This document shows, piece by piece, positions 15,901 to 26,080 of a stretch of 64,000 nt of DNA. The translations under genes and the position numbers were made by a program. Origin of the DNA: Thermococcus chitonophagus. Lineage in GTDB: Archaea; Methanobacteriota_B; Thermococci; Thermococcales; Thermococcaceae. The stretch covers positions 662,978 to 726,977 of the forward strand of contig NZ_CP015193.1 in the NCBI RefSeq assembly GCF_002214605.1, in the 5' to 3' direction. Position 1 is the stretch's first letter; every line of letters begins with the position of its first letter. A model generated the notes under the pieces. That model did not search any database and was not told where the DNA came from. It saw nothing but the letters and a program-made list of their open reading frames with translations.

Positions 15901-17067
15901 ATGCTCTCTAGGAGAATAAAATCAATTGACACGACCGCACTGAAGAGGGTTCTCGACCTAATAAGTGCGGGCGATATAATATCCTTTGCTGGTGGAGTGC
16001 CGAGTGTTGAAACCTTCCCATTAGGGGAGCTTAAGAATATTCTGGCTGAAGTTTCCGAAATCCCACAGGCCTTTCAGTACGGTCCTTCTGAGGGTATTCC
16101 TGAGCTTAGGGAAGAGCTGAGCAAGTACATGAAGGAAAGATGGAGCGCCAAGGTTGATCTTGGGGACATAATAGTAACACACGGATCTCAGCAGGGTATA
16201 GATGTCGTTGGAAGAGCTTTAATAGATCCTGGGGATGTAGTCCTCGTTGAAGCTCCAACGTACTTTGTAGCGTTGAATACGTTCCAAGTTTACGAGCCGA
16301 AGTTCGTTCAAGTGAGGGTAGATGAGGAGGGCATCGTCACGGAAGACCTGGAGGTTATAATAAGGAATATGAACGGCAGGGTTAAGATCCTCTACACCGT
16401 TCCAACATTCCAGAATCCCACTGGAACGACTCTCAGTGAAGATAGAAGGAAGCACCTTGTGGAACTAGCTGAAGAATATAACTTTTACATTGTCGAAGAT
16501 AATCCCTATGGCGATATAAACTACTCTGGTAGGAAAATAAAGGCAATAAAAGCATTTTCAAGTGATAGGGTAATATATCTTGGCTCATTCTCAAAGATAT
16601 TCGCCCCAGGATTTAGGATAGCTTGGATGGCTGTTCCTCATGATCTCTATGAGAGGTTCCTAGTAGCTAAGCAGACTGCAGATGTCTGCACGAACACATT
16701 TGGCCAATATGCCGCTGCACTCTTCCTGAAAAAAGGTCTGCTTGATGATCAAGTTAAAAGGATCGTAGAATATTATAGACCCAAAAGGGATACTATGCTG
16801 GATGCCTTAGAGGATTACATGCCCGAGAGTGTTACCTGGACGAGGCCTGAGGGAGGAATGTTTGTCTGGACAACGGTTGAAGGCATGAATACCGACGAGT
16901 TGCTGAAGAAGGCCGTTGAGAGGGGAGTTGCCTACGTCCCTGGGAGCGTATTCTATGCACTTAACCCGAGGAGCGATCAGATGAGACTAAACTTCACATT
17001 TGAGAGCATTGATAGAATACAGGATGGCATTAAGGTGCTGGCTTCCCTTGTCAAGGAATTGTCATAG
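15901..17067 (+). CDS. Class I aminotransferase, LysN / 2-aminoadipate type
   Basis: PLP-dependent fold-type I aminotransferase of 388 residues. It shows FAGGVPSVETFP near the N terminus, the HGSQQGIDV segment, YTVPTFQNPTGTT, and the PLP Lys in GSFSKIFAPGFRIAW. It belongs to the group with 2-aminoadipate, kynurenine and multisubstrate aminotransferases. Its place just before the homocitrate-synthase-like gene suggests it makes 2-aminoadipate from 2-oxoadipate for the LysW pathway. ATG 15901 has weak upstream GGTGGGCTAA. Confidence 0.85.
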   Translation: MLSRRIKSIDTTALKRVLDLISAGDIISFAGGVPSVETFPLGELKNILAEVSEIPQAFQYGPSEGIPELREELSKYMKERWSAKVDLGDIIVTHGSQQGIDVVGRALIDPGDVVLVEAPTYFVALNTFQVYEPKFVQVRVDEEGIVTEDLEVIIRNMNGRVKILYTVPTFQNPTGTTLSEDRRKHLVELAEEYNFYIVEDNPYGDINYSGRKIKAIKAFSSDRVIYLGSFSKIFAPGFRIAWMAVPHDLYERFLVAKQTADVCTNTFGQYAAALFLKKGLLDDQVKRIVEYYRPKRDTMLDALEDYMPESVTWTRPEGGMFVWTTVEGMNTDELLKKAVERGVAYVPGSVFYALNPRSDQMRLNFTFESIDRIQDGIKVLASLVKELS

Positions 17068-17237
17068 TGCCCACTTATCTTCCCAAGAAATTTACTTTGA
17101 GATGCAAATTCCAAATCTCCCCTCTCCATCTTCCTTTTTCCTAAAATGTTTCGGATATGTTAGGTAACTATTGAAATATTTTTAGAATATTTCAAATTTA
17201 TAAAAATTCTTTGGAAGTGACGAAAAATTTCTCGAAA

Positions 17238-17280
17238 ATTTTATATATGTACACTTTTGATGCCTCGAAGGGTGGTGAGT
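17238..17280 (+). promoter_or_regulatory. Promoter and ribosome site of the lysine cluster
   Basis: TTTTATATA at 17239-17247 is a TATA element; the start point should fall near 17265-17270. GGTGGTGAG at 17271-17279 is the ribosome-binding site. No ATG, GTG or TTG follows it in the synthase frame until 17306, so the start of the next gene is abnormal. The gap 17068-17238 shows nothing else. Confidence 0.6.
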
Positions 17281-17305
17281 ATTAAGCGGCAGAGAAATAC
17301 TACTC

Positions 17306-18385
17306 TTGGACTCAACCCTGAGGGAAGGAGAGCAGACACCAGGAGTAAACTACACGCCAGAGCAGAGGCTTGAAATAGCCCTAGCCCTAGATGAGTTTGG
17401 AGTAGATTTCATAGAGGTCGGTCACCCTGCAGTGAGCGATGATGTATTTGCTGGAATAAAGCTCGTTTCAAATCAGGGGCTGAGGGCTAATCTCTTGGCC
17501 CACTCAAGGGCTCTAATCAGGGATGTTGATTACGTGCTAAAGGTTGGAACCAACTGGATAGGCATATTCTTCTGCGTTTCCGAGGCCTGCCTGAAGAAGA
17601 GATTTGGAATTACACTCGAGCAGGCCATGAACAGGATAGCGGAGGCGATAGAGTATGCAAAGGATCACGGTCTTAAGGTTCGTTTCACACCTGAAGATAC
17701 AACAAGAACGGAATGGAGGAACCTTGAGGCAGTACTTAGACTCGCAAAAGAACTCAAAGTTGACAGGGTTAGCATCGCGGACACAACTGGAAGCACTCAC
17801 CCCCTGAAGTTCTACCTTTTAGTCCAAAAGATAGTGAGCTTTGGAATCCCCGTGAACGTTCACTGTCACAATGATCTCGGCTTAGCCTTGGCAAATGCGA
17901 TAATGGGCATAGAGGCAGGAGCAAGCTTAGTCGATGCAACTGTTAATGGCCTAGGAGAAAGGGCTGGGATTGTTGACCTTGCACAAATAGCAACTGTCCT
18001 CTACTATCACTACGGCGTGAAGAAGTACAAGATAGACATGCTGTACTATCTAAGCAACCTTGTCAGCAAAATAACTGGGATAAAGGTCCAGCCAAACTAT
18101 CCAATTGTTGGGGCAAATGCGTTCACCCATAAAGCTGGACTTCACGTTTCAGCAGTCATAAAGGATCCAACGTTCTACGAGTTCCTGCCAGCGGAAACCT
18201 TTGGCAGAGAAAGGACGATCTACGTTGACCGCTTCGCGGGCAGGGACACCATAAGGTACTACCTTGAAAGGGCCGGTATTACGGACGAAAAAATTATCGA
18301 TGCCCTTCTTAGGAGAGTGAAGAGCTCGAGAGAGCCCTTTACGTGGGAGAGGCTTATTGAAGAGGCAAGGAGGTTAATGACATGA
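17306..18385 (+). CDS. Homocitrate synthase-like (2-isopropylmalate/homocitrate synthase family)
   Basis: DRE-TIM metallolyase condensing acetyl-CoA with a 2-oxoacid, here probably 2-oxoglutarate to give homocitrate. Motifs are the catalytic [12 protein letters not shown], the metal-binding [12 protein letters not shown], and [11 protein letters not shown] 17306 is the first standard start but would begin at Asp of the DSTLRE motif and remove the first beta strand. The frame continues upstream as GREILLL to a TGA at 17276, so translation probably begins near 17282 with a non-standard codon after GGTGGTGAG. It overlaps lysT-like by four bases. Confidence 0.88.
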   Translation: MDSTLREGEQTPGVNYTPEQRLEIALALDEFGVDFIEVGHPAVSDDVFAGIKLVSNQGLRANLLAHSRALIRDVDYVLKVGTNWIGIFFCVSEACLKKRFGITLEQAMNRIAEAIEYAKDHGLKVRFTPEDTTRTEWRNLEAVLRLAKELKVDRVSIADTTGSTHPLKFYLLVQKIVSFGIPVNVHCHNDLGLALANAIMGIEAGASLVDATVNGLGERAGIVDLAQIATVLYYHYGVKKYKIDMLYYLSNLVSKITGIKVQPNYPIVGANAFTHKAGLHVSAVIKDPTFYEFLPAETFGRERTIYVDRFAGRDTIRYYLERAGITDEKIIDALLRRVKSSREPFTWERLIEEARRLMT

Positions 18386-19524
18386 CGTTAGTTGAGGAAG
18401 TTCTCAATGCAAAAACTGGAGAGGCTATAATAAGAAGGGTTGATTTGGTCTACGCTCACGACGGAACAATGCCACTTATAATTGAGGCATTTAAGAAGGC
18501 TTTTAATCAGGTAAAGGCGAATGCCTACATCTTCTTTGACCACGTCTTTCCAGCTCCAACGGTTAAAGTTGCCAACCTGCAAAGGGAGATAAGGGAGTTT
18601 GCAAGGCAGCACGGGATTCCAATAGTTGAAGGACAGGGAATATGCCACCAACTCGTAGTTGAAATGGGGCTCGCTGAGAACGCTAGGGTCGTTGTTGGAG
18701 CTGACAGTCACACTCCTACCTTGGGCGCCCTGGGCGTGTTTGCCGTGGGTATGGGAGCTACTGACGCTGCTGTAGCACTTGGTCTTGGAAAGACTTGGCT
18801 GAGAGTTCCTGAGAGTGTTTCTGTTGTGTTTGAGGGCAAGCCCTCGAGCTATGTAATGGCTGCAGATGCGATGCTCTACATAATCTCGGCCCTAAAGGAA
18901 TATGACATGAATTATAAAGCCATGGAGTTCTTCAACGTCCCTTTCAGCTTTGATGAGAGGTTAACGCTGACGAACTTCAGCGTTGAGGCTAATGCTAAGA
19001 CGGCCTTGATAGGGGATGATTACTCTGGAGACGGTTACGTGAAAGAGCTGATCGTTGATTTATCCTCCCTCGGTCCAATGGTTGCTAAGCCCCACCACCC
19101 ATCTAACGGCGTTCCAGTTGAGGAGGTAGAGGGTACTAAGATTGATCAGGTTTTCATAGGCTCGTGTACCAACGGCAGGTTTGATCACATAAAGAAAGTA
19201 GCTGAAATCCTTGAAGGGGAGAGGGTGAGCGTTAGAACGATAATTGGGCCTGCTTCAGTTAACGTTTACAGGAAAATGGTTGAAGAAGGCCTTGTTAACG
19301 TTTTCCTTGAGGCTGGGGCCGTTATAATACCCCCAGGCTGTGGGCCTTGCTTAGGAAGGCACATGGGAGTTGCAGCTGACAATGAGGTTATCCTTAGTAC
19401 GACGAACAGGAACTTCCGCGGCAGAATGGGTTCTCCTAATGCCGAGATATACCTTGCAAGTCCGATTACTGCCGCTGTAAGCGCCATTTATGGTGAGATA
19501 ACCAGCCCGGAGGGAGAGCTATGA
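18382..19524 (+). CDS. Homoaconitase/isopropylmalate isomerase large subunit-like (LysT type)
   Basis: Large subunit of an aconitase-family enzyme of 380 residues. The [4Fe-4S] cysteines are in GSCTNGRF and [11 protein letters not shown], with the substrate motif [13 protein letters not shown]. In the lysine route it converts homocitrate through homoaconitate to homoisocitrate together with the small subunit next door. The archaeal LeuC/LysT subgroup is about this length. Its four-base overlaps with both neighbours mark a compact operon. Leucine synthesis is an alternative role that sequence alone cannot exclude. Confidence 0.9.
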   Translation: MTLVEEVLNAKTGEAIIRRVDLVYAHDGTMPLIIEAFKKAFNQVKANAYIFFDHVFPAPTVKVANLQREIREFARQHGIPIVEGQGICHQLVVEMGLAENARVVVGADSHTPTLGALGVFAVGMGATDAAVALGLGKTWLRVPESVSVVFEGKPSSYVMAADAMLYIISALKEYDMNYKAMEFFNVPFSFDERLTLTNFSVEANAKTALIGDDYSGDGYVKELIVDLSSLGPMVAKPHHPSNGVPVEEVEGTKIDQVFIGSCTNGRFDHIKKVAEILEGERVSVRTIIGPASVNVYRKMVEEGLVNVFLEAGAVIIPPGCGPCLGRHMGVAADNEVILSTTNRNFRGRMGSPNAEIYLASPITAAVSAIYGEITSPEGEL

Positions 19525-20012
19525 TCACTAGGGGAAGAGTTTGGAAGTTCGGGGACAACGTTTCCACGGACGCAATAACCCCAGGAAGGTACAACTTGAC
19601 GAAGGATCCAGAAGAATTGGCGAGAATAGCGTTCATAGAGGCCCGCCCAGAGTTTGCTAGGGAGGTAAAGCCTGGGGATGTGGTGGTTGGCGGTAGAAAC
19701 TTTGGCATTGGCTCTTCAAGGGAATCGGCTGCTCTCTCCTTAAAGGCCGCTGGAGTTGCCGGTGTTATAGCGAAGTCCTTCGGGAGGATATTCTACAGGA
19801 ATGCGATCAACCTAGGCCTTCCTCTACTGATTGGAGACACTGACTGGCTTCAGGATGGAGACATTATTGAGGTGAACTGGAGAACGGGGGAAGTTAGGAA
19901 GGGAGATGAGGTTAGGCAGTTCAGGCCTTTGGAAGGCTTCCTTTGGAAGATAGTTGAGGAAGGCGGGATTATAGAGTACGTGAGAAGGAGGGGTGATCTA
20001 TGTATAGAGTAG
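19521..20012 (+). CDS. Homoaconitase/isopropylmalate isomerase small subunit-like (LysU type)
   Basis: The 163-residue swivelling domain partner of the preceding subunit. It shows [19 protein letters not shown] at the N terminus and the conserved [12 protein letters not shown] substrate loop. The residues after the first beta-strand set the specificity of this family for isopropylmalate or homocitrate, but I cannot decide from reading alone. The gene overlaps the dehydrogenase downstream by 13 bases. Confidence 0.9.
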   Translation: MITRGRVWKFGDNVSTDAITPGRYNLTKDPEELARIAFIEARPEFAREVKPGDVVVGGRNFGIGSSRESAALSLKAAGVAGVIAKSFGRIFYRNAINLGLPLLIGDTDWLQDGDIIEVNWRTGEVRKGDEVRQFRPLEGFLWKIVEEGGIIEYVRRRGDLCIE

Positions 20013-21037
20013 CCGTCATTAAGGGAGATGGAATAGGTCCCGAGGTTGTTGACGCTGCAATTGAGGTTGTGAATGCTGTAACTAGTAGGGTAAGATTTTA
20101 TGAGTTTGAGGGTGGAGTTGAGGTATTCAAGAGGCACGGAGTGCCAATAACCCAGGATGACTTAGAAGAGATAAAGAAGATGGATGCTGTGCTGTTTGGT
20201 GCTACGACAACTCCCTTTGATCTTCCTGGATATAAGAGTCTGATAATAACTCTGAGAAAGGAGCTCAACCTCTATGCTAACCTAAGAATAATTCCCGACT
20301 TCACAGATGGCAGGGAAATCGTTATAGTCAGAGAGAACAGCGAGGGCCTTTATTCAGGGCAGGGCAGGGCCTTTGATGATAGGGCTGTAGATGTAAGGCT
20401 GATAACAAGGGAAGGTGCTGAGAGGATAGCGAGGTTTGCAGCTAGGGTTGCCAAGGAGAGGGGATCTTTCATAACATTCGTCCACAAGGCTAACGTACTA
20501 ACTAGTGACAAGTTCTTCAGGAGGATAGTCCTTGAGGTTGCGAGGGAGGAAGGTGTTGAGGTAAGGGAGGCCATAGTTGACTCATTCACGATAAAGCTAG
20601 TAAGGAATCCCTGGGATCACGGGGTTATTCTAAGTGAGAACCTATTTGGAGATATACTTTCAGATTTAGCCACGATACACGCTGGAAGCATTGGTGTGGT
20701 TCCTACTGGGAATTATGGTGATGACATAGCCCTGTTTGAGCCCATACACGGTTCTGCTCCAGATATCGCGGGCAAAGGCATAGCGAATCCAATAGGGGCC
20801 ATTCTGAGCGCGGCAATGATGCTTGATTATCTCGGCCTAGATGGGTCGAGGATCTGGAATGCTGTCAGAAGCTACGTTAGAAAGGGGAACTTAACTCCCG
20901 ACATGGGCGGCACGGCAACGACAATGGAGGTCACTAGGGGAATAATACAGGAAATCCATGACCTTGACCCTTTCGATCTGGATGAGTTGTGGATGGAAGA
21001 GGTTAGGCTTGGGAGGATACCCTTAAGGATGGAGTGA
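20000..21037 (+). CDS. Homoisocitrate/isopropylmalate dehydrogenase-like
   Basis: Beta-decarboxylating dehydrogenase of 345 residues that would oxidise homoisocitrate to 2-oxoadipate with NAD+. Features are the N-terminal [11 protein letters not shown], the phosphorylation-loop-like region and [12 protein letters not shown], the metal Asp cluster in [11 protein letters not shown], and the adenine-binding [18 protein letters not shown]. Archaeal LysB proteins sometimes act on isocitrate and isopropylmalate too. It completes the upper part of the aminoadipate route and is followed by a separate promoter for lysW. Confidence 0.88.
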   Translation: MYRVAVIKGDGIGPEVVDAAIEVVNAVTSRVRFYEFEGGVEVFKRHGVPITQDDLEEIKKMDAVLFGATTTPFDLPGYKSLIITLRKELNLYANLRIIPDFTDGREIVIVRENSEGLYSGQGRAFDDRAVDVRLITREGAERIARFAARVAKERGSFITFVHKANVLTSDKFFRRIVLEVAREEGVEVREAIVDSFTIKLVRNPWDHGVILSENLFGDILSDLATIHAGSIGVVPTGNYGDDIALFEPIHGSAPDIAGKGIANPIGAILSAAMMLDYLGLDGSRIWNAVRSYVRKGNLTPDMGGTATTMEVTRGIIQEIHDLDPFDLDELWMEEVRLGRIPLRME

Positions 21038-21109
21038 ACAGAAATGCTTGCTTTCTTTCTATTTGCAACATTTAGTTTCGATTTAGAACCAAATATTACG
21101 AAAACATTA

Positions 21110-21160
21110 CAAACCCTTTATGTTTGACACGCCTTGTCGTTGGTAAAGGTTAGGAGGTGA
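21110..21160 (+). promoter_or_regulatory. Promoter and strong ribosome site of lysW
   Basis: An AT-rich stretch with CCCTTTATGTTTG near 21113-21126 can serve as TATA element. GGAGGTGA at 21153-21160, five bases before the lysW ATG, is among the strongest Shine-Dalgarno sites in the window, in keeping with a carrier protein needed in excess. Confidence 0.5.
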
Positions 21161-21165
21161 AGACT

Positions 21166-21333
21166 ATGGCAAAGGCAGAGTGTCCGGTGTGCGGAGCCGA
21201 GATCGAGCTCGAAAACGTCGAGCTGCACCAGATAGTTGAGTGTCCTGTATGTGGCGCTGAGCTAGAGGTTGTCAGCTTAAATCCACTGACTCTAGAGGAG
21301 GTTCCTGAGGTAGAAGAAGACTGGGGCGAGTGA
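21166..21333 (+). CDS. lysW: LysW amino-group carrier protein
   Basis: This 55-residue zinc-ribbon protein protects the alpha-amino group of 2-aminoadipate (or glutamate) by an isopeptide link to its C-terminal Glu. Two CPVCGAE motifs supply the four zinc cysteines (residues 6, 9, 26, 29), and the protein ends in EDWGE, the hallmark of LysW with the modified terminal Glu. The acidic body suits binding to basic patches on the enzymes that follow. A T-rich run separates it from lysX. Confidence 0.95.
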   Translation: MAKAECPVCGAEIELENVELHQIVECPVCGAELEVVSLNPLTLEEVPEVEEDWGE

Positions 21334-21342
21334 GCCCCCTCA

Positions 21343-21358
21343 ACTTTTTACTTTTTGG
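21343..21358 (+). terminator. Possible partial terminator between lysW and lysX
   Basis: CTTTTTACTTTTTGG follows the lysW stop within 25 bases and precedes the lysX ribosome site. In archaea such T-runs can terminate part of the transcripts, which would raise the ratio of carrier protein to enzymes. No test of this is possible from sequence. Confidence 0.35.
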
Positions 21359-21368
21359 AGGTTTTGCC

Positions 21369-22190
21369 ATGAAAATTGGAATCACCTACAGTATAGTAAG
21401 AAAGGAGGAAATAATGATCAAAGAGAGAGCGGGTGAGTTTGGGGAAGTTGTCATGCTACACGAGGATGAGGTAACGTTTCCAAAGGAATATGATGTTGAT
21501 GTCGTTATAATAAGGAACGTTAGTCACTTCAAGGGAATGTACCTAGCTAAGCTCTTTGAGGATTTGGGAATTCCTACCATTAACTCCTTTAACCTGATGT
21601 TTGAAGCTGGAGATAAGCTTCTCGCAACATTAAGGTTACAGAAGAAGGTTCCCGTTCCAAAGTGGGGAGCTGCCGTTAGTGAGAATGCGGCCAAGAAGGT
21701 TGCCCATGAGCTGGGCTTTCCCCTAGTTTCAAAGCCCGTATTTGGTAGCTGGGGTAGATTGCTCGCTAAGATAAACGATGAAGATTCCTTAGACAGCGTC
21801 CTTGAGCATAGGAAATGGATGAAGAATCCTCTGTACAACATCCATTACATGCAGGAGTTCGTTGAGAAGCCTGGGAGGGATATCAGGAGCTATGTAATTG
21901 GCGGAGAGTTCGTGACAGCGATCTACCGCTACTCGAACCACTGGATAACAAACACAGCGAGGGGTGGTAAAGCAGAACCCTGCAATGATGAGGAAGTTGC
22001 TGAAATCTCAATCAAGGCGTGGGAAGCTTTTGGAGAGGGAGCTTTGGCTATAGACATATTTGAAGGCCCTAATGGCCTTTTAGTTAATGAGGTTAATCCT
22101 AATATGGAATTTAAGAACGCTCAAAGGGTTACTGGCGTTGATATTGCGAAGAAGCTTGTTGAATACGCGGTGGAGGTGGCAAAGAGATGA
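21369..22190 (+). CDS. lysX: LysW-2-aminoadipate/glutamate ligase
   Basis: ATP-grasp ligase of 273 residues that joins 2-aminoadipate, and probably also glutamate, to the C terminus of LysW. It has the RimK-type ATP-grasp layout: FGSWGRLLAKI loop, MQEFVEKPGRDIRSYV, and the metal-ligand segment LVNEVNPNMEFKN. The TNTARGGKAEP loop lies in the substrate site. ATG 21369 follows GGAGG at 21356-21360. In Thermococcus the orthologue handles both substrates and so serves lysine and ornithine synthesis; the same is likely here. Confidence 0.93.
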   Translation: MKIGITYSIVRKEEIMIKERAGEFGEVVMLHEDEVTFPKEYDVDVVIIRNVSHFKGMYLAKLFEDLGIPTINSFNLMFEAGDKLLATLRLQKKVPVPKWGAAVSENAAKKVAHELGFPLVSKPVFGSWGRLLAKINDEDSLDSVLEHRKWMKNPLYNIHYMQEFVEKPGRDIRSYVIGGEFVTAIYRYSNHWITNTARGGKAEPCNDEEVAEISIKAWEAFGEGALAIDIFEGPNGLLVNEVNPNMEFKNAQRVTGVDIAKKLVEYAVEVAKR

Positions 22191-23179
22191 TTAAGGCTGC
22201 AGTTGTAGGGGCGAGCGGTTACATCGGCGGTGAGCTTGTGAGGCTCTTGGCAATGCACCCGGAAGTTGAAATCACGGCAATAACCTCAAGAAAGTACGCG
22301 GGAAAGAAGGTTCACAAGGTTCATCCAAACCTAAGGGGTCTTGACCTAAGGTTTACCGATAAGTACGACTTTGATGCTGACGTAATATTCCTTGCAGTAC
22401 CTCACGGCACTTCAATGAAGATAATAGACGAGTTCCTAGGAAGTGCTAAAATCATAGATATGAGCGCTGATTTCAGGGTTAGCAAAGAGTTGTACGAGAA
22501 ATACTATGGGCCTCACGAGAAGCCTGAGCTCATTGACAAGTTCGTTTATGGCCTTCCCGAGCTACACAGGAAAGAAATAAAGAAGGCCGAGCTCGTTGCA
22601 AACCCAGGATGCAACGCTACGGCGGTAATATTGGCCCTCTACCCCTTCAGGGACATCGCGAAGGAGGCAATAGTTGACCTCAAGGTCAGTTCATCAGCGG
22701 GAGGAAGGAGGGAAAACGTTGCAAGCATACACCCGGAGAGGAGCCATGTCGTTAGGGTGTACAAGCCTTTCCACCACAGGCACGAGGCCGAAGTTATTCA
22801 GGAGACTGGAGTTAAGCCAATGTTCACTGTTCACTCCGTGGACTTAGTGAGGGGCCTACTCGCAACGATATACTTCCCCTTTGATGGAACCGAGAGGGAT
22901 CTTCTTAGGAGGCTTCTAATGTACAGGAATGAGCCATTTATAAGGCTTGTAACGGACAAGGGAGGTCTTCAGAGGTATCCTGATCCTAAGTACGTAATAG
23001 GAAGCAACTTTGTGGATATAGGATTTGCCTACGATGCTGAAAATTCGAGGGCGATAATTCTCTCAGCTATTGATAATTTGATTAAAGGAGGCTCTGGCCA
23101 AGCCGTTCAAAACATGAACATAATGTTTGGCTTAGATGAAACCACTGGGTTGAGCTATTACCCTGTATATCCCGTGTGA
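22187..23179 (+). CDS. lysY: LysW-aminoadipyl/glutamyl phosphate reductase (ArgC-like)
   Basis: NADPH-dependent reductase of 330 residues that turns the LysW-bound acyl phosphate into the semialdehyde. The N-terminal Rossmann motif is VVGASGYIGGELVRLL, and the catalytic Cys is in ANPGCNATAVILAL near residue 142. A His-containing SSSAGGRRENVASIHPERSHVV segment follows in two halves of the active site. It overlaps lysX by four bases and precedes lysZ by one. Confidence 0.93.
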   Translation: MIKAAVVGASGYIGGELVRLLAMHPEVEITAITSRKYAGKKVHKVHPNLRGLDLRFTDKYDFDADVIFLAVPHGTSMKIIDEFLGSAKIIDMSADFRVSKELYEKYYGPHEKPELIDKFVYGLPELHRKEIKKAELVANPGCNATAVILALYPFRDIAKEAIVDLKVSSSAGGRRENVASIHPERSHVVRVYKPFHHRHEAEVIQETGVKPMFTVHSVDLVRGLLATIYFPFDGTERDLLRRLLMYRNEPFIRLVTDKGGLQRYPDPKYVIGSNFVDIGFAYDAENSRAIILSAIDNLIKGGSGQAVQNMNIMFGLDETTGLSYYPVYPV

Positions 23180-23189
23180 GGTGGTTGAG

Positions 23190-23939
23190 ATGAGGGTAGT
23201 TAAGATCGGTGGTTCCGTTATCTCAATGCTTGAGGAGCTCTGGAGGAGCGATGGCATTTCCAGCTTAATGGACAATACGGTAATAGTTCACGGGGGTTCA
23301 AGGCACGTTGATGAGCTTTCAAGGAAGCTTGGGATTAAGGTAGAAAAGCTCACGAGCCCCTCAGGAGTAACCTTCAGGAGGACTACGAGGGAAGTACTAG
23401 ATGTTTACGTTGCTGCATTAATGAAGGCCAATAGGGAGATAGTCGAGTTTCTCAGGAGTCAGGGCATTAACGCGATAGGTCTCAGCGGTCTTGATAGGGG
23501 GCTTATAATTGGCCAGAGGAAGAAGCTCATCAAGGCGGTAATTAACGGCAAAGTAGTTGCGATAAGGGATGATTACTCGGGGGTTATAAAACAGATCAAT
23601 ACTGATGCCCTAAGCGAGTACATGAAAGTTGGAATCCCCGTTATAGCCTCGATAGCCTACGATCCCGTCGAAAATGTCCCTCTTAACGTTGATGGGGACA
23701 AGGTTGCTTACCACATTGCCCTAGCAATGAGGGCCAAGGAGCTCTACTTCCTCTCAGACACTGCCTTCTTGGCAAATGGAAGGGTCGTTCCCGAGATACC
23801 TGTGGAAAAGATTGGGGACTACATGGCTTATGCTAGGGGAGGGATGAGGAAGAAGCTGATGATGGCCAAGAAGGCAATAGAGAGTGGAATTGACAGTGTG
23901 GTCATTGAAGGTCTCAATGGAAGGACGGTGATATATTGA
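23190..23939 (+). CDS. lysZ: LysW-aminoadipate/glutamate kinase (ArgB-like)
   Basis: Amino-acid kinase family protein of 249 residues that phosphorylates LysW-bound aminoadipate or glutamate. It has the N-terminal [16 protein letters not shown], and the nucleotide-binding [14 protein letters not shown] and [16 protein letters not shown] regions. ATG 23190 follows GAGGTGG; a GTG at 23181 would add three residues. In pathway order it acts before LysY, though the gene comes after it. Confidence 0.93.
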   Translation: MRVVKIGGSVISMLEELWRSDGISSLMDNTVIVHGGSRHVDELSRKLGIKVEKLTSPSGVTFRRTTREVLDVYVAALMKANREIVEFLRSQGINAIGLSGLDRGLIIGQRKKLIKAVINGKVVAIRDDYSGVIKQINTDALSEYMKVGIPVIASIAYDPVENVPLNVDGDKVAYHIALAMRAKELYFLSDTAFLANGRVVPEIPVEKIGDYMAYARGGMRKKLMMAKKAIESGIDSVVIEGLNGRTVIY

Positions 23940-23944
23940 GGGAG

Positions 23945-25045
23945 ATGAGCCTTTATAGGAAGAGGCTTAGGGTTGTTAGGGGAGAGGGAGTCTACGTCTG
24001 GGACTCCCAGGGCAAAAAGTATCTAGATCTGATAGCCGGAATAGGGGTCAACGTTCTTGGCCATAATCATCCAGAATGGGTTTCGGCAATCAAGGAACAG
24101 CTGGAAAAGCTTGTAGTTGCAGGCCCAATGTTCGAGCACGAGGAAAGGGATGAAATGCTTGAAGAGCTCTCTCACTTCGTTAACTATGAGTACGTTTACA
24201 TGGGAAACTCGGGAACCGAGGCTGTAGAGGCGGCTATAAAGTTCGCAAGGCTTTACACTGGCAGGAAGGAAATAATTGCAATGACAAACGCTTTTCACGG
24301 AAGAACTATGGGCGCCCTTAGTGCAACATGGAAGCCAAAGTACAGGCAGGGTTTTGAGCCCCTGGTTCCGGGGTTCAAGCACATCCCCTTCAACAACGTT
24401 GAGGCTGCAAAGGAAGCTATAACGAAGGAAACTGCGGCGGTTATTTTTGAGCCAATTCAGGGGGAGGCAGGAATAATCCCAGCGAAAGAAGAGTTCGTTG
24501 AGACTCTGAGGGACCTGACAGAGGACGTTGGTGCACTGTTGATAGCTGACGAGGTTCAGAGTGGACTTAGAACCGGTAAGTTCCTTGCCATAGAACACTA
24601 CAAAGTTGAGCCCGATATAGTTACGATGGGGAAGGGCATTGGGAATGGAATCCCGGTGAGCTTAACGATGACTAACTTTGACGTGGAGAGGGGCAAGCAT
24701 GGTTCAACATTTGGCGGGAATCCTCTGGCTTGTAAGGCCGTAGCAACTACCCTCAGGATACTTAGAAAGGAGAATCTTATAGAGAAAGCTGAGGAGAAAT
24801 TCATTGAAGTTAAGGCCAAGGACGTTGTGATGACGAGGGGCAAAGGACTAATGATAGGTATAGTTATGAGGAAGCCGGTGGGGAGATTCGTTGAGGAGTT
24901 GCAGAACAGGGGATACCTTGTTCATACCGCAGGTCAAAGGGTTATCAGGTTGCTTCCACCCCTAATAATAAGTAAAGAGCAGATGAATAAGGTAAAATCA
25001 GCGATAGAAGGTGTAATAAATGATCTCAGCGGAGGAGAAGGTTGA
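23945..25045 (+). CDS. lysJ: LysW-aminoadipate semialdehyde / glutamate semialdehyde aminotransferase
   Basis: Class III PLP aminotransferase of 366 residues that converts the LysW-bound semialdehyde to LysW-lysine or LysW-ornithine. Key segments are [32 protein letters not shown], the Asp of [10 protein letters not shown], and the PLP Lys in [16 protein letters not shown] 23945 is preferred; TTG 23936 is in frame and overlaps the lysZ stop. The 3' end overlaps lysK by 26 bases. Confidence 0.93.
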   Translation: MSLYRKRLRVVRGEGVYVWDSQGKKYLDLIAGIGVNVLGHNHPEWVSAIKEQLEKLVVAGPMFEHEERDEMLEELSHFVNYEYVYMGNSGTEAVEAAIKFARLYTGRKEIIAMTNAFHGRTMGALSATWKPKYRQGFEPLVPGFKHIPFNNVEAAKEAITKETAAVIFEPIQGEAGIIPAKEEFVETLRDLTEDVGALLIADEVQSGLRTGKFLAIEHYKVEPDIVTMGKGIGNGIPVSLTMTNFDVERGKHGSTFGGNPLACKAVATTLRILRKENLIEKAEEKFIEVKAKDVVMTRGKGLMIGIVMRKPVGRFVEELQNRGYLVHTAGQRVIRLLPPLIISKEQMNKVKSAIEGVINDLSGGEG

Positions 25046-26000
25046 GTTCTTAAAGAAGCTTGTTGAGATATACAGCCCGACTGGAAGGGAAGAGGAAGCA
25101 GCAAGGTTCGTTAAGGAGTCCTTTGAGAGTTATGGAGTAGAAAGTTATATCGACAAAGTTGGAAATGTTATTGCAATAAAGGAGGGCAAAGGGCCCAGAA
25201 TACTCTTGGCTGGCCATGTAGATACTGTTCCTGGGTACATCCCGGTTAAAATAGAAAACGGGACTTTGTGGGGAAGGGGAAGCGTTGATGCTAAAGGCCC
25301 TCTAGCAACCTTCTTCTTTGCAACCATCGAGAGCGATGCAAACATAGTATTTGCCGGTCTGGTGGATGAAGAAGGCTTCTCCAAGGGTGCGAAGAACCTT
25401 GATGTTCCAAGGCCTGACTACATAATTGTGGGCGAGCCGAGCGGTGTTGATGCCGTGACGATAGGATACAAGGGCAGTTTAACGGCTAGGTTCGTGGAGA
25501 AGGTTGACAAGGTTCATGGGAGCTTGGGAATTGGTGCTGCGGAAAAGCTCATTGAGAAATGGCTGATGATATCTAGGGAGTTTAATGAGGGCTTCAATGC
25601 ACTAAGCGGGAGGATAGTGAGGTTTATAGCCTATGAAAGGGATTTCGACTTCTATGGTGAAATGATAATTAACCTGAGAACTCCGCCCGGCTACACTCCA
25701 CCTCAGGATTGGGAGATAATTGACTTCGTTCCAGCTTACGAGGTTGACAGAAGGTCCCCTCTTGTTAGGGCCTTTGTTAGGGGAATCAGGAGGTCAGGAT
25801 TTAGGCCTAGGCTTAAGAAGAAGATGGGCACGGCTGACATGAATATACTTGGGCCAAGGTATGGGGTTGACGCGGTGGCCTATGGTCCGGGAGATTCGAG
25901 CTTAGATCACACTCCCAATGAGCATATAAGCCTTGAAGAGTACATTAAGGCAATTGATGTTCTCAAGACTGTCCTTAATGAAATAAAGACGTCCACTTAA
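25020..26000 (+). CDS. lysK: LysW-lysine/ornithine hydrolase
   Basis: M20 family metallopeptidase of 326 residues that releases lysine or ornithine and recycles LysW. The zinc ligands and catalytic acids appear in [33 protein letters not shown] and VGEPSG, with the C-terminal His in [11 protein letters not shown]. It is the last gene of the lysine cluster. A 23-bp imperfect inverted repeat begins three bases after its stop. Confidence 0.93.
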   Translation: MISAEEKVEFLKKLVEIYSPTGREEEAARFVKESFESYGVESYIDKVGNVIAIKEGKGPRILLAGHVDTVPGYIPVKIENGTLWGRGSVDAKGPLATFFFATIESDANIVFAGLVDEEGFSKGAKNLDVPRPDYIIVGEPSGVDAVTIGYKGSLTARFVEKVDKVHGSLGIGAAEKLIEKWLMISREFNEGFNALSGRIVRFIAYERDFDFYGEMIINLRTPPGYTPPQDWEIIDFVPAYEVDRRSPLVRAFVRGIRRSGFRPRLKKKMGTADMNILGPRYGVDAVAYGPGDSSLDHTPNEHISLEEYIKAIDVLKTVLNEIKTST

Positions 26001-26002
26001 CT

Positions 26003-26025
26003 GACAATAATATTGAATAATTGTC
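26003..26025. repeat. Imperfect inverted repeat after lysK
   Basis: GACAATAATATT...AATTGTC spans 23 bases, and about eight of eleven half-site positions are symmetric. It could be a hairpin at the end of the lysine transcript or an operator for the shikimate operon. The remaining sequence to 26080 shows no gene. Confidence 0.4.
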
Positions 26026-26080
26026 GGTAAAGAACCTATATGTCCTCCGATGTCTTGAAATTGTTCTCTTTCTCTGCCCT

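Noticed and set aside
17260-17370. Frame starting MPRR with many Arg and Lys codons at the head of the lysine cluster, superficially like the MPRQ leaders.
   Set aside because: The ATG lies at or before the expected transcript start, the frame is the shifted reading of the synthase gene, and Arg/Lys richness follows from AGR-rich DNA. Kept only as a low-priority check.
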